64,000 nucleotides of DNA from CAIWHR01 sp963709525 (GTDB lineage Bacteria > Pseudomonadota > Gammaproteobacteria > Burkholderiales > Casimicrobiaceae). The stretch is taken from positions 8,983-72,982 of the forward strand of contig CAVPXB010000028.1 of the NCBI GenBank assembly GCA_963709525.1, in the 5' to 3' direction. A model generated the notes under the pieces. That model was not told the DNA's origin and made no database searches. It worked only from the letters and a program-made list of their open reading frames with translations. The translations under genes and the position numbers were made by a program. This document shows positions 37,022 through 46,600 of this stretch, piece after piece. Within the stretch, counting starts at the first letter, position 1. The number at the start of each line of letters is the position of its first letter.

Positions 37022-37822
37022 TCAGGCGCTGTTCTGCACGTCTGCGCAGAGGGCGTTCAGGGCATCGAAAATGCCCGGCGCCGCGCCGATCACGCGGCCC
37101 CCGGCAAAGAGATCGCCGCCAGCGGGGTAGGGCAGGACGAAGCCGCCCGCTTCCTCGATCAGCGTGAGGCCGGCCAGCGCGTCCCAGGGATGCATGTGGG
37201 GCTCCAGGAGCCCGTCGAAGCGGCCCGCGGCGACGTGCGCCAGCATCAGCGCGCCGGCCCCCATGTCCTTGACCGCCGCACCCGCGTGGTAGAGCGCCGC
37301 GCGCAGCGCGAGGTGCTCGGCAAGGGGGTGTCGCGGCACGTAGCCGGAGGCGATCAATGCGCGGTCGAGCGACGCGCAGTCCGACACCCGGATCCGCTTG
37401 CCGCCGCACCACGCGCCGCCGCCGCTGACCGCCCAGAAGAGCTCGCCCAGTGACGGGTCGGCGATCACGCCGATCCGGCGCGCTGCGTCTTCGACGAAGG
37501 CAATCGAGACGCACCAGTAGCGCACGCCGTGGACGAAGTTGATCGTGCCGTCGATGGGATCGACGACCCACAATCGGTCGCCGAGCGCGCCGCCGCCTTC
37601 CTCGCCCAGCATCGCATCGCCGGGAAACGCCCGCGCGACGGCGCCGCGGATGTGCGCCTCGACGGCGCGGTCCGCCGCGCTGACCCAGTCCTGCGGTCCC
37701 TTGCTCTCGGCCTCGAAGTCGATCTCGCGGTGAAAGTAACGCACCGCGAGTGCCCCCGCTTCCAGCGCGACCTCGCGCGCGAACGCGGCGCGCGCCGCGA
37801 TTTCGGCGGCCTGCAATGCCAT
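37022..37822 (-). CDS. Inositol-monophosphatase family phosphatase
   Basis: Mg2+-dependent sugar/inositol phosphatase, 266 residues. Metal-binding motifs are complete: DWVSAADRAVE, GEEGG, WVVDPIDGTINFVHG and HPWDALAGLTLIEEAGG. The family acts on inositol 1-phosphate, histidinol phosphate, fructose 1,6-bisphosphate or related substrates; sequence reading alone does not decide. It begins only 11 bases after the ABC-transporter ATPase gene, suggesting co-expression and possibly dephosphorylation of an imported phosphorylated compound. Confidence 0.92.
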   Translation of the reverse strand: MALQAAEIAARAAFAREVALEAGALAVRYFHREIDFEAESKGPQDWVSAADRAVEAHIRGAVARAFPGDAMLGEEGGGALGDRLWVVDPIDGTINFVHGVRYWCVSIAFVEDAARRIGVIADPSLGELFWAVSGGGAWCGGKRIRVSDCASLDRALIASGYVPRHPLAEHLALRAALYHAGAAVKDMGAGALMLAHVAAGRFDGLLEPHMHPWDALAGLTLIEEAGGFVLPYPAGGDLFAGGRVIGAAPGIFDALNALCADVQNSA

Positions 37823-37833
37823 GTTTGCTTCGA

Positions 37834-38889
37834 TCAGTCGGGCGGGATCGCGATCACGCCGTGCGGCGCCAGCACCACGGCGACGTCGGCGCCCACGGCG
37901 AGCGCGCGATCGACCCCGCCGTGGATGACGAACAACGGGCCGATCGGGGTGTCGACCGTGTACTCCATGGTGTTGCCGAGATACGCGGCCTTTGCGACGC
38001 GGCCCGTGAGCGGCGTGACCCCGACGGATTCGAGGCCGATCGCTTCGGGGCGGATCGCGACGTCGATGTCGCCATCGGCGATGTCGCGATGCGGCAGGGC
38101 AATGGTCAGCGGTCCGAGCGCAATCTCGCCCATCCTGGCGTCGCGACGCGTGAGGTGGCCGCGCACGCGGTTGGCCTCGCCCATGAAGCCCGCGACGAAG
38201 CTGTCCTTGGGCTGCGCGTAGAGTTCGCGCGGGGCGCCTTCCTGCGCGATCACCGCCTTGTCCATCACGATGATGCGGTCCGAGACCGCGAGCGCTTCGG
38301 ATTGATCGTGCGTCACGTAGACGACGGTGAGGCCCAGGCGCTGCTGCAGGTCGCGGATTTCCTCGCGCATGTGCCGGCGCAGCCGGGCATCGAGGTTCGA
38401 CAGCGGCTCGTCGAACAGGAGCACGGAGGGTTCCAGCACCAGCGCGCGGGCAAGGGCGACGCGCTGCTGCTGGCCGCCGGACAGCTCGGAGGGCAGCCGC
38501 GCGTCGAGGCCGGTCAGGCCGACGGTGGCGAGCGCGCCGCGCGCCTTCTCGTGCGCCTGCGCTTTCGACTGCCCGGACACGGTGAGGCCGTAGCTCACAT
38601 TGTCGAGCACGCTCATGTGCGGGAACAGCGCGTAGCTCTGGAACACCATCGACACGTCGCGCTCCGCGGCCGGAACGCGGGTGACGTCCGCGTCGCCGAT
38701 GCGGATCGTTCCCGAGGTCGGCAACTCGAGGCCGGCGATCATGCGCAGGATCGTCGTCTTGCCGCAGCCCGACGGACCCAGCAGCGTGACCAGCGTGCGC
38801 GCGGCGATCGTGAAGGACACGCCGTTGACGGCGGCGACATCGCCATAGAGCTTGCGGACATTCTGGAACTCGATCGAGGCGGCTTTCAT
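37834..38889 (-). CDS. ABC transporter ATP-binding protein (FbpC/AfuC/PotA type)
   Basis: ATPase subunit of a binding-protein-dependent importer, 351 residues. It has Walker A GPSGCGKTT, Q-loop VFQSYALFPHMSV, signature LSGGQQQRVALARAL, Walker B VLLFDEPLSNLDA, switch THDQSEA, and a C-terminal TOBE-like regulatory domain (about 240-350). It belongs to the CUT1/FbpC-like group for iron, polyamine, phosphonate or sugar-phosphate import. Its partner permease is just upstream, separated by repeat copy 3. Confidence 0.93.
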   Translation of the reverse strand: MKAASIEFQNVRKLYGDVAAVNGVSFTIAARTLVTLLGPSGCGKTTILRMIAGLELPTSGTIRIGDADVTRVPAAERDVSMVFQSYALFPHMSVLDNVSYGLTVSGQSKAQAHEKARGALATVGLTGLDARLPSELSGGQQQRVALARALVLEPSVLLFDEPLSNLDARLRRHMREEIRDLQQRLGLTVVYVTHDQSEALAVSDRIIVMDKAVIAQEGAPRELYAQPKDSFVAGFMGEANRVRGHLTRRDARMGEIALGPLTIALPHRDIADGDIDVAIRPEAIGLESVGVTPLTGRVAKAAYLGNTMEYTVDTPIGPLFVIHGGVDRALAVGADVAVVLAPHGVIAIPPD

Positions 38890-38932
38890 GGTTTCCGGTC
38901 CGTAGTCTGGGGTGGCTTGAGGTTCGGCCGCA

Positions 38933-39099
38933 GCTCAGAGGCTGAGAGTTTTTCGGGCGTGTCCGAGCAGCGCGTCAGAAGGCGTCCGATCGAGGCGCAA
39001 AGCACAGCCATAGCTCGGGCTATGGCGAGCATTTGCAACGACCAGCGGGCGCCTTCTGGCGTGATGAGCGGGCATGATCGAAAGACTCTCAGCCTCTCA
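38933..39099 (-). repeat. 165-bp inverted-repeat element, copy 3 (between ABC permease and ATPase)
   Basis: Same element as the two copies on the plus strand, here reading on the minus strand. The left end TGAGAGGCTGAGAGTCTTTCG starts in the permease stop codon (39099-39097), as with nuoC and mrpG. The right end reads CTCTCAGCCTCTGAGC at 38948-38933. The inner hairpin GCCATAGC-CCGA-GCTATGGC is present. It lies within an apparent ABC-transporter operon, about 44 bp before the ATPase start. Confidence 0.93.
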
Positions 39100-41310
39100 T
39101 GCTGCGGTGCGGCCCAGGGGAGTCATCGGCGCTGCAACCGCGCGACGCCCGAGTTTTCGCTCGCCGACCAGGAAGTTGATCAGCCAGATGGCGGCAAGCA
39201 TCAGCACGATCAGCACCGAGCAGTAGGCGATGGCGACGCCATAGTCGCCGTTGACGACGCGGTTGATGATGTACGTCGTCGCCATTTCATACTCGGCGGA
39301 GACGAGGAAGATCACCGCCGACACGGTCGTTACCGCGCGCACGAAGCTGTAGATGAGCGCGGCGATGATCGCGGGCTTCAGCAGCGGCAGGATCACCCGC
39401 CGCAGCGTCGTGAAGCCGCGCGCGCCCAGCGTCGTCGAGGCCTCGTCGAGACTCTTGTCGATCTGCGACATCGCCGCCATCCCCGCCCGCACGCCCACCG
39501 GCATGTTGCGGAAGATGAAGCACAGGATCAGCACCATCGCCGTGCCGGTGACCTCGATGGGCGGAACGTTGAAGGCGAGGATGTACGAGACGCCGATCAC
39601 CGTGCCGGGAATCGCGAACGACAGCATGGTGCCGAATTCGAAGGCGCCCTGACCGACGAACTTCTGCCGGGTGAGCAGGTACGCCGACAGGATCCCCAGC
39701 GTGGCGGTGAGCGGCGCCGCGAGCGCGGCGAGCTTGATCGTGGTCCAGAACGAGTTCCACGCGGCACCGGCCCAGATGAGGCCGTTGGGCGTGGATTCGA
39801 TCGCGAAGGCCTTGATGTAGTGCTTGAGCGTCGGCGTGTAATCGCGACCCCAGGTCTCGACGAAGCCGCCGACGGCGGCCATCGCGTAGATGACGACGGT
39901 GAGCGTTGCCCACGGAATGGCGATGCCGTAGCAAAGGCGGCGTATGCCGTCGGGCAGCACCGTGGGGAGTCCCGAGTCGCCCTTGCCGGCGAGCGAGGTG
40001 TAGACCTTCTTTCCCAGCACGCGGCGCTGGGCGAAGAACGCCGCCAGCGCGAAGCCCAGCAGCACGATGCCCAGCGTCGCGGCCCGGCCCTGGTCGAGCT
40101 GGGCGCCGACGACCGAGAAGAAGATCTCCGTCGACAGCACGCCGAAGTTGCCGCCCAGCAGGATCGGATTGCCGAAGTCGGCGATCGATTCGATGAAGCT
40201 GATCAGGAAGGCGTTGGCGAGACCCGGGCGCATCAACGGGAGCGATATGTCGGCGAAGGTCCGCCAGCGGTTCGCGCGCAGCGTCTGTGCCGCTTCCTCC
40301 ATGCTGGGCGACACGCCTTCGACGACGCCGATCAGCACCAGGAAGGCGATGGGCGTGAACGCGAACACCTGCGCCAGCAACACGCCCTGCATGCCGTAGA
40401 TCCAGCGACCGGGCTGGAAGCCGAAGACGAATTCGATGAGCTGGTTGAGGACGCCGGAGCGACCGAAGATGAGGATCAGCCCCAGACCGATGACGAATGG
40501 CGGCGTGATGATCGGCAGCACGGTGAGGATGCGCAGGATCTTCTTGTGGCGGAACCCCGTGCGGGTGACGATCAGCGCGAACGCGAGTCCAAGCGACGTG
40601 CAGCAGGTCGCGCAGACGAGCGCGAGCGTCAGCGTGTTCCACGCCACGCCGCAACGCGTGTGGCTCGCGATGCAACCCAGACCCCATATCTTTTCGGTGC
40701 TGAGGCGGTTGTAGAACGCGGTCGCCGAGAACAGGCCGTTGGCGTCCTCGATGGCCGAGATCAGGATGCGGAACACCGGAAAGAACGTGAACACGACGAC
40801 CAGCGACGCGACCGCGACGACGCTGCCGGCGACAAACGCGTCGCCCTTGAAGAAGCCGCGGCCGGCGAGTCCGATCGAAAACAGCATCGCGAACGCCGTG
40901 ACGATCAGCGCGGCGCCGAGTCCCATGCCGTATTGGCCGCCGGCGAGCGCCGGAAGCGTCTTGACCAGCGCGTCGAGATACCAGCCGGTCGGGCCGATGG
41001 CGAAGCCCTGGGCGAAGAAATACAGGAAACCCGCCGCGCCGATGCCGATGAGCGCGTCGGCGCGCAGGCGCCGGGCGACGCCCGGCAGCAGCAGCAGCGC
41101 GGCCAGACCCAGCAGCGCGCCCAGCGGCAGGAGCCAGCCGCGACCGTGCCGCAGCACCTGCAACCAGGCAGGGGCGGCTTCCTTGCTGCCGAAGTGCGCG
41201 AGCCAGCCGAGGCCGAACACGCTGTCCTGCAGCGAGTACCACGGAACCAGGAGGAAACCGGTCCCGCCGACAGCGAGCCAGAATGCGATGGCGCGGCGCG
41301 GATCGGTCAT
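39097..41310 (-). CDS. ABC transporter permease, two fused domains (FbpB-like)
   Basis: Single-chain inner-membrane permease of 737 residues with two BPD_transp_1 domains. The EAA loops that contact the ATPase are GVSPSMEEAAQTLRANRWRTFADISLPLMRPG in the first half and DKSLDEASTTLGARGFTTLRRVILPLLKPA in the second. An extra N-terminal block of about 200 residues adds roughly five hydrophobic helices before the first domain, longer than FbpB. ATG at 41310 has AAGG eight bases upstream; an open extension to 41394 lacks conserved features. The stop is shared with repeat copy 3. Confidence 0.93.
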   Translation of the reverse strand: MTDPRRAIAFWLAVGGTGFLLVPWYSLQDSVFGLGWLAHFGSKEAAPAWLQVLRHGRGWLLPLGALLGLAALLLLPGVARRLRADALIGIGAAGFLYFFAQGFAIGPTGWYLDALVKTLPALAGGQYGMGLGAALIVTAFAMLFSIGLAGRGFFKGDAFVAGSVVAVASLVVVFTFFPVFRILISAIEDANGLFSATAFYNRLSTEKIWGLGCIASHTRCGVAWNTLTLALVCATCCTSLGLAFALIVTRTGFRHKKILRILTVLPIITPPFVIGLGLILIFGRSGVLNQLIEFVFGFQPGRWIYGMQGVLLAQVFAFTPIAFLVLIGVVEGVSPSMEEAAQTLRANRWRTFADISLPLMRPGLANAFLISFIESIADFGNPILLGGNFGVLSTEIFFSVVGAQLDQGRAATLGIVLLGFALAAFFAQRRVLGKKVYTSLAGKGDSGLPTVLPDGIRRLCYGIAIPWATLTVVIYAMAAVGGFVETWGRDYTPTLKHYIKAFAIESTPNGLIWAGAAWNSFWTTIKLAALAAPLTATLGILSAYLLTRQKFVGQGAFEFGTMLSFAIPGTVIGVSYILAFNVPPIEVTGTAMVLILCFIFRNMPVGVRAGMAAMSQIDKSLDEASTTLGARGFTTLRRVILPLLKPAIIAALIYSFVRAVTTVSAVIFLVSAEYEMATTYIINRVVNGDYGVAIAYCSVLIVLMLAAIWLINFLVGERKLGRRAVAAPMTPLGRTAA

Positions 41311-41413
41311 GGTTGTACCTTGCGGGCAGAGGTTTGCGAAACGACGACGGGCACCGGATATCCGGCCCGATTCAGCGATCGTCCGGGGAAGCACCCTGCA
41401 TGGAGCGCAGCGG

Positions 41414-42442
41414 TCACTTCACCGACGCGTTGATTTCCTTCTCCCAGCGCTCCAGCAACCGCTTGCGCGTTTCGCTCGACCCGTAGCGCGCGAAATCGTA
41501 GTTGATCACCTTGATGTCGGTGAGATTGGGCACCATGGGCGGAAGGCGAACGCTCTTGTTGGTGGGTATCGCATATTCCTTGACGTCGAGGCCGATCTGC
41601 TGCGCCTCGGCGGTGAGTGCCCAGTCGTAGAACCGCTTCGCGACATCGAGGTTGCGGGCGCCCTTGATGATCGCCATCGAACCGACTTCGTAGCCCACGC
41701 CTTCGCAGGGCAGCACGGGCTTGACCGGGAAGCCGCCGACGATTTCGTTGATGACGCCGTGCAGCACCGAGCTGCCGATGTAGATCTCGCCCCGTTTGAC
41801 GGCGGTCATCGGGCCGATGCCCGAGCGCGCATAGGAGCTCACGTTGGCATTGAGCGCCCGCATGAACTTGAATGCTTCGTCTTCGCCGAACACCTGCACC
41901 AGCGAGGCGAGCATCAGATAGGCGGTGCCCGATGAATTGGGGTTGCCGAGCATCACTTCGGCCTTCAGCGCCGGGTCGAGCAGGTCTTTCCAGCAGGCGG
42001 GGATCGGCAGCTTCTTCTTGGCCTGGATCTCGGTGTTGTAGCCGAGCGACAGGATGCCGCCGTACACGCCAGCGACGCGGTTGTTCGACACCGTGGTGAT
42101 CCGCTGCGCCCAGTCGTGCAGCTGTGCGACGTTGGGCGACGCGTAGGTTTCGAGCAGGCCCTCTTCGGCCGCCTGAAGGTAGGAGTCGCCCGGGCCCGCC
42201 CACCAGATGTCGCCCTTGGGATTCGCGCGTTCCGCCATGACCTGCGCCAGCATTTCGCCCGTGGCCTTCTGGATGACCGACACCTTGGTGCCGGAAACCT
42301 TTTCAAAGCCCACCGCCATGCCCTGACACCAGGCGGTGTTCGGCGAGCTGCAATACAGATTGAGCTGCGCCTGTCCCCACGCCGGCTGGACGGCAAGGGC
42401 GGTGGCGAAGGGGAGCAACGCGACTAGATGGCGGAACCGCAT
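41414..42442 (-). CDS. Periplasmic solute-binding protein 1 (AfuA/FbpA-like)
   Basis: Binding protein for the ABC importer, 342 residues with a cleavable signal peptide ending QPAWGQA (about residue 24). Class features include YCSSPNTAWCQGMAVGFEK, GDIWWAGPGDSYLQAAEEG, LSLGYNTEIQAKKKLP, NPNSSGTAYLMLASLVQVFGEDEAF and the C-terminal WEKEINASVK. The twin-tyrosine iron ligands of FbpA are not apparent near the C-terminus, so ferric iron is doubtful. It is clearly paralogous to the gene upstream (42503-43537). At the position where that paralogue has HD it has HG (SSVLHGVINE). Confidence 0.9.
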   Translation of the reverse strand: MRFRHLVALLPFATALAVQPAWGQAQLNLYCSSPNTAWCQGMAVGFEKVSGTKVSVIQKATGEMLAQVMAERANPKGDIWWAGPGDSYLQAAEEGLLETYASPNVAQLHDWAQRITTVSNNRVAGVYGGILSLGYNTEIQAKKKLPIPACWKDLLDPALKAEVMLGNPNSSGTAYLMLASLVQVFGEDEAFKFMRALNANVSSYARSGIGPMTAVKRGEIYIGSSVLHGVINEIVGGFPVKPVLPCEGVGYEVGSMAIIKGARNLDVAKRFYDWALTAEAQQIGLDVKEYAIPTNKSVRLPPMVPNLTDIKVINYDFARYGSSETRKRLLERWEKEINASVK

Positions 42443-42502
42443 CGGGGTGACTCCGGAAAAAACACCCCGCCGGCCCCGGCGGGGGAGGGTGGGGGTTGCT
42501 GT

Positions 42503-43537
42503 TTACCGCGCGATCGAGCCGACTTCCCTGTCCCAGCGTTCGAGCAGCCGCTTGCGCTCGGCCGAAGCGCCGTACTTGGCGAAGTCGTAGTTGATGAGCT
42601 TGATCTCGGCGGTCTTGGGCGACAGCGGCGACAGCGGGGTGCTGACGTTCGACGGCAGCTGGAACTGCTTGTTGTCCTGGCCGAGCTTTTGCGCTTTCGG
42701 GGTCAGCGCCCAGTCGACGAACTTCTTGGCCGCGTCCATGTTGCGCGCGCCCTTGACGATCGACAGCGAGCCGATCTCGTAGCCGGTGCCTTCGCAGGGC
42801 GCGGCGCTCCTGACCGGAAAGTTCGCCTGCGCTTCGGTGACGACGTCGTGGATGAAGCTCACGCTGGTCAGCGTCTCGCCGCGCGCCACCGCCTTGACCG
42901 GCGCCACGCCGGAACGCGGGTAGTTGTTGATGTTCTTGTGCAGCGCCTTCAGGTACTTGAAGGCTTCTTCCTCGCCGAAGACCTGCACCAGCGTGGCGAT
43001 CGCCGTGTAAGCGGTGCCGGAGGCATTCGGATTGGCCATCTGCACTTCGCCGAGGAACTCGGGTTTGATCAGGTCTTTCCAGCAGGCGGGCGCCGCGAGC
43101 TTTTTCTTCGCCAGCAGCTCGGTGTTGTAGCCGATGCCCAGCACGCCGAGGTAGATGCCGACGGTGCGGTACTTCGCCTGCTCGGCCTGCTGCTGCGCCC
43201 AGGGCTGCAGCTGCGACAGCAAGGGCGACTTGTATTCCTCGGTCAGGCCCTGTTCGGCCGCCTGCAGGTGCGGGTCGCCGGTGCCTCCGAACCACACGTC
43301 GAGCTTGGGATTGGCCTTTTCCGCGCCAAGCTGCGCGATCGCCTCGCCGGAGCCCTTGGGCGTGATCGCCACCTTGATGCCGGTCTCGCGCTGGAATTCG
43401 GTGGCGATCGCGTTGCACCACTCGCCCTGCGCACTGCAGATGACGTTGAGCTGCTGCTGGGCGGCGACGGGCGCCGCGACGGCGAAGCCAAGTGCAAACA
43501 GCGCCGCCGGAATGGCGTGTCTCGGGAACCGGATCAT
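42503..43537 (-). CDS. Periplasmic solute-binding protein 2 (AfuA/FbpA-like)
   Basis: Paralogue of the adjacent binding protein, 344 residues, signal peptide cleaved about after VAAPVAAQ. Shared segments are NPKLDVWFGGTGDPHLQAAEQG, LGIGYNTELLAKKKL, NPNASGTAYTAIATLVQVFGEEEAF, APCEGTGYEIGSLSIVKGARN and RLLERWDREVGS. It contains FIHDVV followed 24 residues later by a Glu in GYEIGS, a spacing I recall for ligand residues of the hexose-phosphate-binding AfuA; that assignment rests on memory and is tentative. SD AGGAGA lies ten bases before the ATG. It is the first gene of the importer run. Confidence 0.9.
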   Translation of the reverse strand: MIRFPRHAIPAALFALGFAVAAPVAAQQQLNVICSAQGEWCNAIATEFQRETGIKVAITPKGSGEAIAQLGAEKANPKLDVWFGGTGDPHLQAAEQGLTEEYKSPLLSQLQPWAQQQAEQAKYRTVGIYLGVLGIGYNTELLAKKKLAAPACWKDLIKPEFLGEVQMANPNASGTAYTAIATLVQVFGEEEAFKYLKALHKNINNYPRSGVAPVKAVARGETLTSVSFIHDVVTEAQANFPVRSAAPCEGTGYEIGSLSIVKGARNMDAAKKFVDWALTPKAQKLGQDNKQFQLPSNVSTPLSPLSPKTAEIKLINYDFAKYGASAERKRLLERWDREVGSIAR

Positions 43538-43559
43538 TTTCAGTTTCTCCTGTGTGAGC

Positions 43560-43599
43560 GAGGCCGCCTCGCGGCCTCCGTGCAGTAGCCGCGATTATG
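43560..43599 (-). promoter_or_regulatory. Leader of the importer operon: -10-like box and hairpin
   Basis: On the minus strand CATAAT (43599-43594) is a near-consensus -10 without a clear -35. It is followed by a perfect hairpin GAGGCCGC-GAG-GCGGCCTC (43578-43560) in the presumed 5' leader of binding protein 2. No Fur-box-like sequence is seen in the 115-bp gap between the importer and glgX-malQ. Confidence 0.4.
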
Positions 43600-43652
43600 A
43601 CGCTTTTTTGAGGGCAAGACGAAGGACTTGCGTGCGGCGCTGCCGCCGGCGA

Positions 43653-46600
43653 TCAGTTGTCATCGTCGATCGCCGCCGCGCCGCCCGGAACGCCGGCAAC
43701 GGTCCGGCCGTGCGACGCGAGGTCGCGGCGCGCCGCGGCGCCGATGGGCGTGTCCCAAAGCGCGGTCGCGTCGAGGGCGATCTTGCGCCGCCAGTTCGGT
43801 CGCTCGCGATCGGTGCCGGGGAGATTGATCGCGTCGACCTCGCCGGCGAGATCGTCGGCCTGCAGCAACACCAGCGCTGCCGGTGTTTCGGCGATGAAAC
43901 GGTGGGCGGCGATGGTGACCGTCGTGGCCTCCGGCGCGGACGCGCGGTCGGCCGAAAGCGCCGGCGCGGGGAGCGACAGGGCCGCGCACAGCGCGTGCCG
44001 CTCGCGCTCGCGTTCGTGCTCGGCGCGCGCCGCAGCAGCGGCGTCGAGGTGCCCGAGTCGGTGCCGCTCGGCGATGTCGGCGCCCGTCCACCACCCGCGC
44101 ACCGTCGGCAGGTCGTGCGTCGATGCGCAGGCCGCGGACTGCGCCGGATAATGCGCGGCGGCCATGAAGTCCGCACCCGCGCGCTCGAACCAGAGCACGC
44201 GATAGGAAAGCACGCCCGCGGCATCCATGCGCTCGCGGAAGCCTTCCGGGACGGTGCCCAGATCCTCGCCGACGACGAAACAGCGCGCGCGCGCGCTTTC
44301 CAGGGCCAGCACGCCGAGCAGCTCGTCGACCGGGTAGTGGACGTAGGCGCCGTCGGCCGGCACGGCGCCATCGGGCACCCAGAACAGGCGCGCCAATCCC
44401 ATCGCGTGATCGATGCGCAGCCCCCCGGCGTGGCGCATGTTGGCTCTGAAGAGCGCCGCGATACTGGCAAATGCGTCCGCCCGGAGTGCATGCGGCGAGG
44501 GCGGGGGAATGCCCCAATTCTGGCCGGCTCGCGAAAACGGGTCCGGTGGCGCGCCCACGCTTGCGCCGCGGGCGTAGAGGTCCTGCTGCGACCATGCTTC
44601 CGCGCCATCGGGCGCGGCGCCGACGGCGAGATCGCGGTAGAACCCGAGCTCGAGACCTGCAGCGCGCGCACGCCGTGCGGCCGCGCCGAGCTGACGATCG
44701 GCGAGCCATTGCAGGTAGAGGTGAAAACGCACATCGCGGGCATGGTCACGGCCCATCGCGCGGGCCGCAGCCGTGTCGGGACGCGCCAGCGCGGCCGGCC
44801 AGCGCTGCCAAGGGAGCCCGCCGTGGACTCGGGCGAGGGTTTCGAACAGCGCAAAGTCGGCCAGTGCCTGCCCACCGGCCGCGACGAACGCGCCGAACTC
44901 GCACACCAGCGGATCGGCCGCCGCGCGCCTTTCGAACGCGGCGTAGGCCGCCGCCAGGATCCGGTCCTTCAGCGCGCCGACGCCGGTGTAATCGACCCGC
45001 GGCTGCGCCGAGAGCGCCGCAATCGTGGCCGCGTGCCGCGCCAGGAGCCTGCGCGCGGACGCATCGCTTTCGAGATCGGGTACGGCGTCGAGGTCGATCG
45101 CCAGAGGATCGAGAAAACGCCGATCGCAGGGCTGATAGGGGCTTGCACGTTCGCGGTCGGTGGCGAACAGCGCGTGCAGCGGATTGAGTCCGATCGTGGC
45201 GGCGCCGGCACGCGCGCAGCTGACGGCAAAATCGCCGAGCGTCGTGTAGTCGCCTATGCCGGCATCGCCGGCGCGCCGCAGCGCGTACAACTGCGCGGCC
45301 ACGCCGAAACGGCGGCCGCCTTGCGCCAGCGCGTCCGGACGATGGCAGCGGCCCGGGGCAGCGATCAGCGTGCAGCGCAGGTCCGGGGTCCCGGCAGCGT
45401 GCAGCTGGTGCCGGCCGGGCGGCAGCGCCGGCAGGGCAAGCAACCGGTGCAGAACGCGGCGCTCGTCCGCGTCCACGACTTCGCGGCCGGGGCCATCGAG
45501 CGCCGAGGCTGGCAGCGGCAGGACGCGGCCGTCCTCGCAGGTGATGAGCAGCGGCGGGTGCAGGCGTCCCGCGGTCGCGTCGGCCGGGAGCGGTACCAGC
45601 GCAGGCGAATCGGCGCCGACGATGTGCACGTTGGGCCACTGCTGCGCCGCACGCGCGAATCCGGCCAGGTGCGCCCGCGCGTCGTCGGTGCTGTCGACGG
45701 CGAGCCCCATCGCGGCCAGCAGCGCCCGTCGGGTGGCGGTGGTGACGGTGTGCCGCCGACCGTCGACGCCCCACCAGTCGGGGGCGATGCCGGCGGCGCG
45801 GGCCAGCCGGTCCAGCGCCGTGGCGTCGATTCGCCGGAGTCGCCGGGTCTCCGGCGCAGCGGGGACTTCGGCCAGGACGACGACCGAGGCGGGTGCGATC
45901 GCGAGCGTGCCGTCGCCCGGCGCGGATGCATCGTCCGGCACCCGATGCTCGAGGCTGGTGTCGAGCCGCAGCCGCCACTGCGCTGCTTCGCGCGGCGCCG
46001 GGAGGGCGATGGCGATGGCGTCGAGGCCTGCGTGCAGCGCGACGAGCACCCGGTCGGCGGCACGGCCCGCCTCCGGTGGCGCGTACAACACCGCGATCAG
46101 CGTGCGCCGCTCGCCTTCCGACCAGTGACCGGGCGTCATGACGCTGCCGTCCGGGTTGTGCCATTCGACGTCGGGGATGCCGCTTGCGTCCACCGGCGCG
46201 CCGGTGAGCCAGGCGTCGCGCCGCAGTGCCGGATGCTCGCGCCGCAGGGCGACGAGGGCACGCGTGAATCGCAGCAGCGACTCGTCGAGCTGCTCCCACG
46301 CGAGCCAGGTCAGCGCGTTGTCCTGCGCGTAGGCGTTGTTGTTGCCCCGCTGCGTGCGTCCGGCCTCGTCGCCCATGGCGAGCATCGGCGTGCCGCGGGC
46401 GAGGAGCAGCGTGGCGAGCAGGTTGCGGATGTCGCGCCGGCGGCGCGCGATGATCGAAGGGTCGGCGGTGGGACCCTCGACGCCGTGGTTCCACGAGTGG
46501 TTGGCACCGGTGCCGTCGCGGTTGTCCTCGCCGTTCGCGGCGTTGTGCTTGTGCTCGAAGGCGACGACGTCGGCCAGCGTGAAGCCGTCGTGCGCAGCGA

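Noticed and set aside
39097..43537. Ferric iron importer (FbpABC) as the firm name for the ABC system
   Set aside because: Family resemblance alone does not give the ligand; the twin-tyrosine iron site and a Fur box are not apparent, so only a general name is given.
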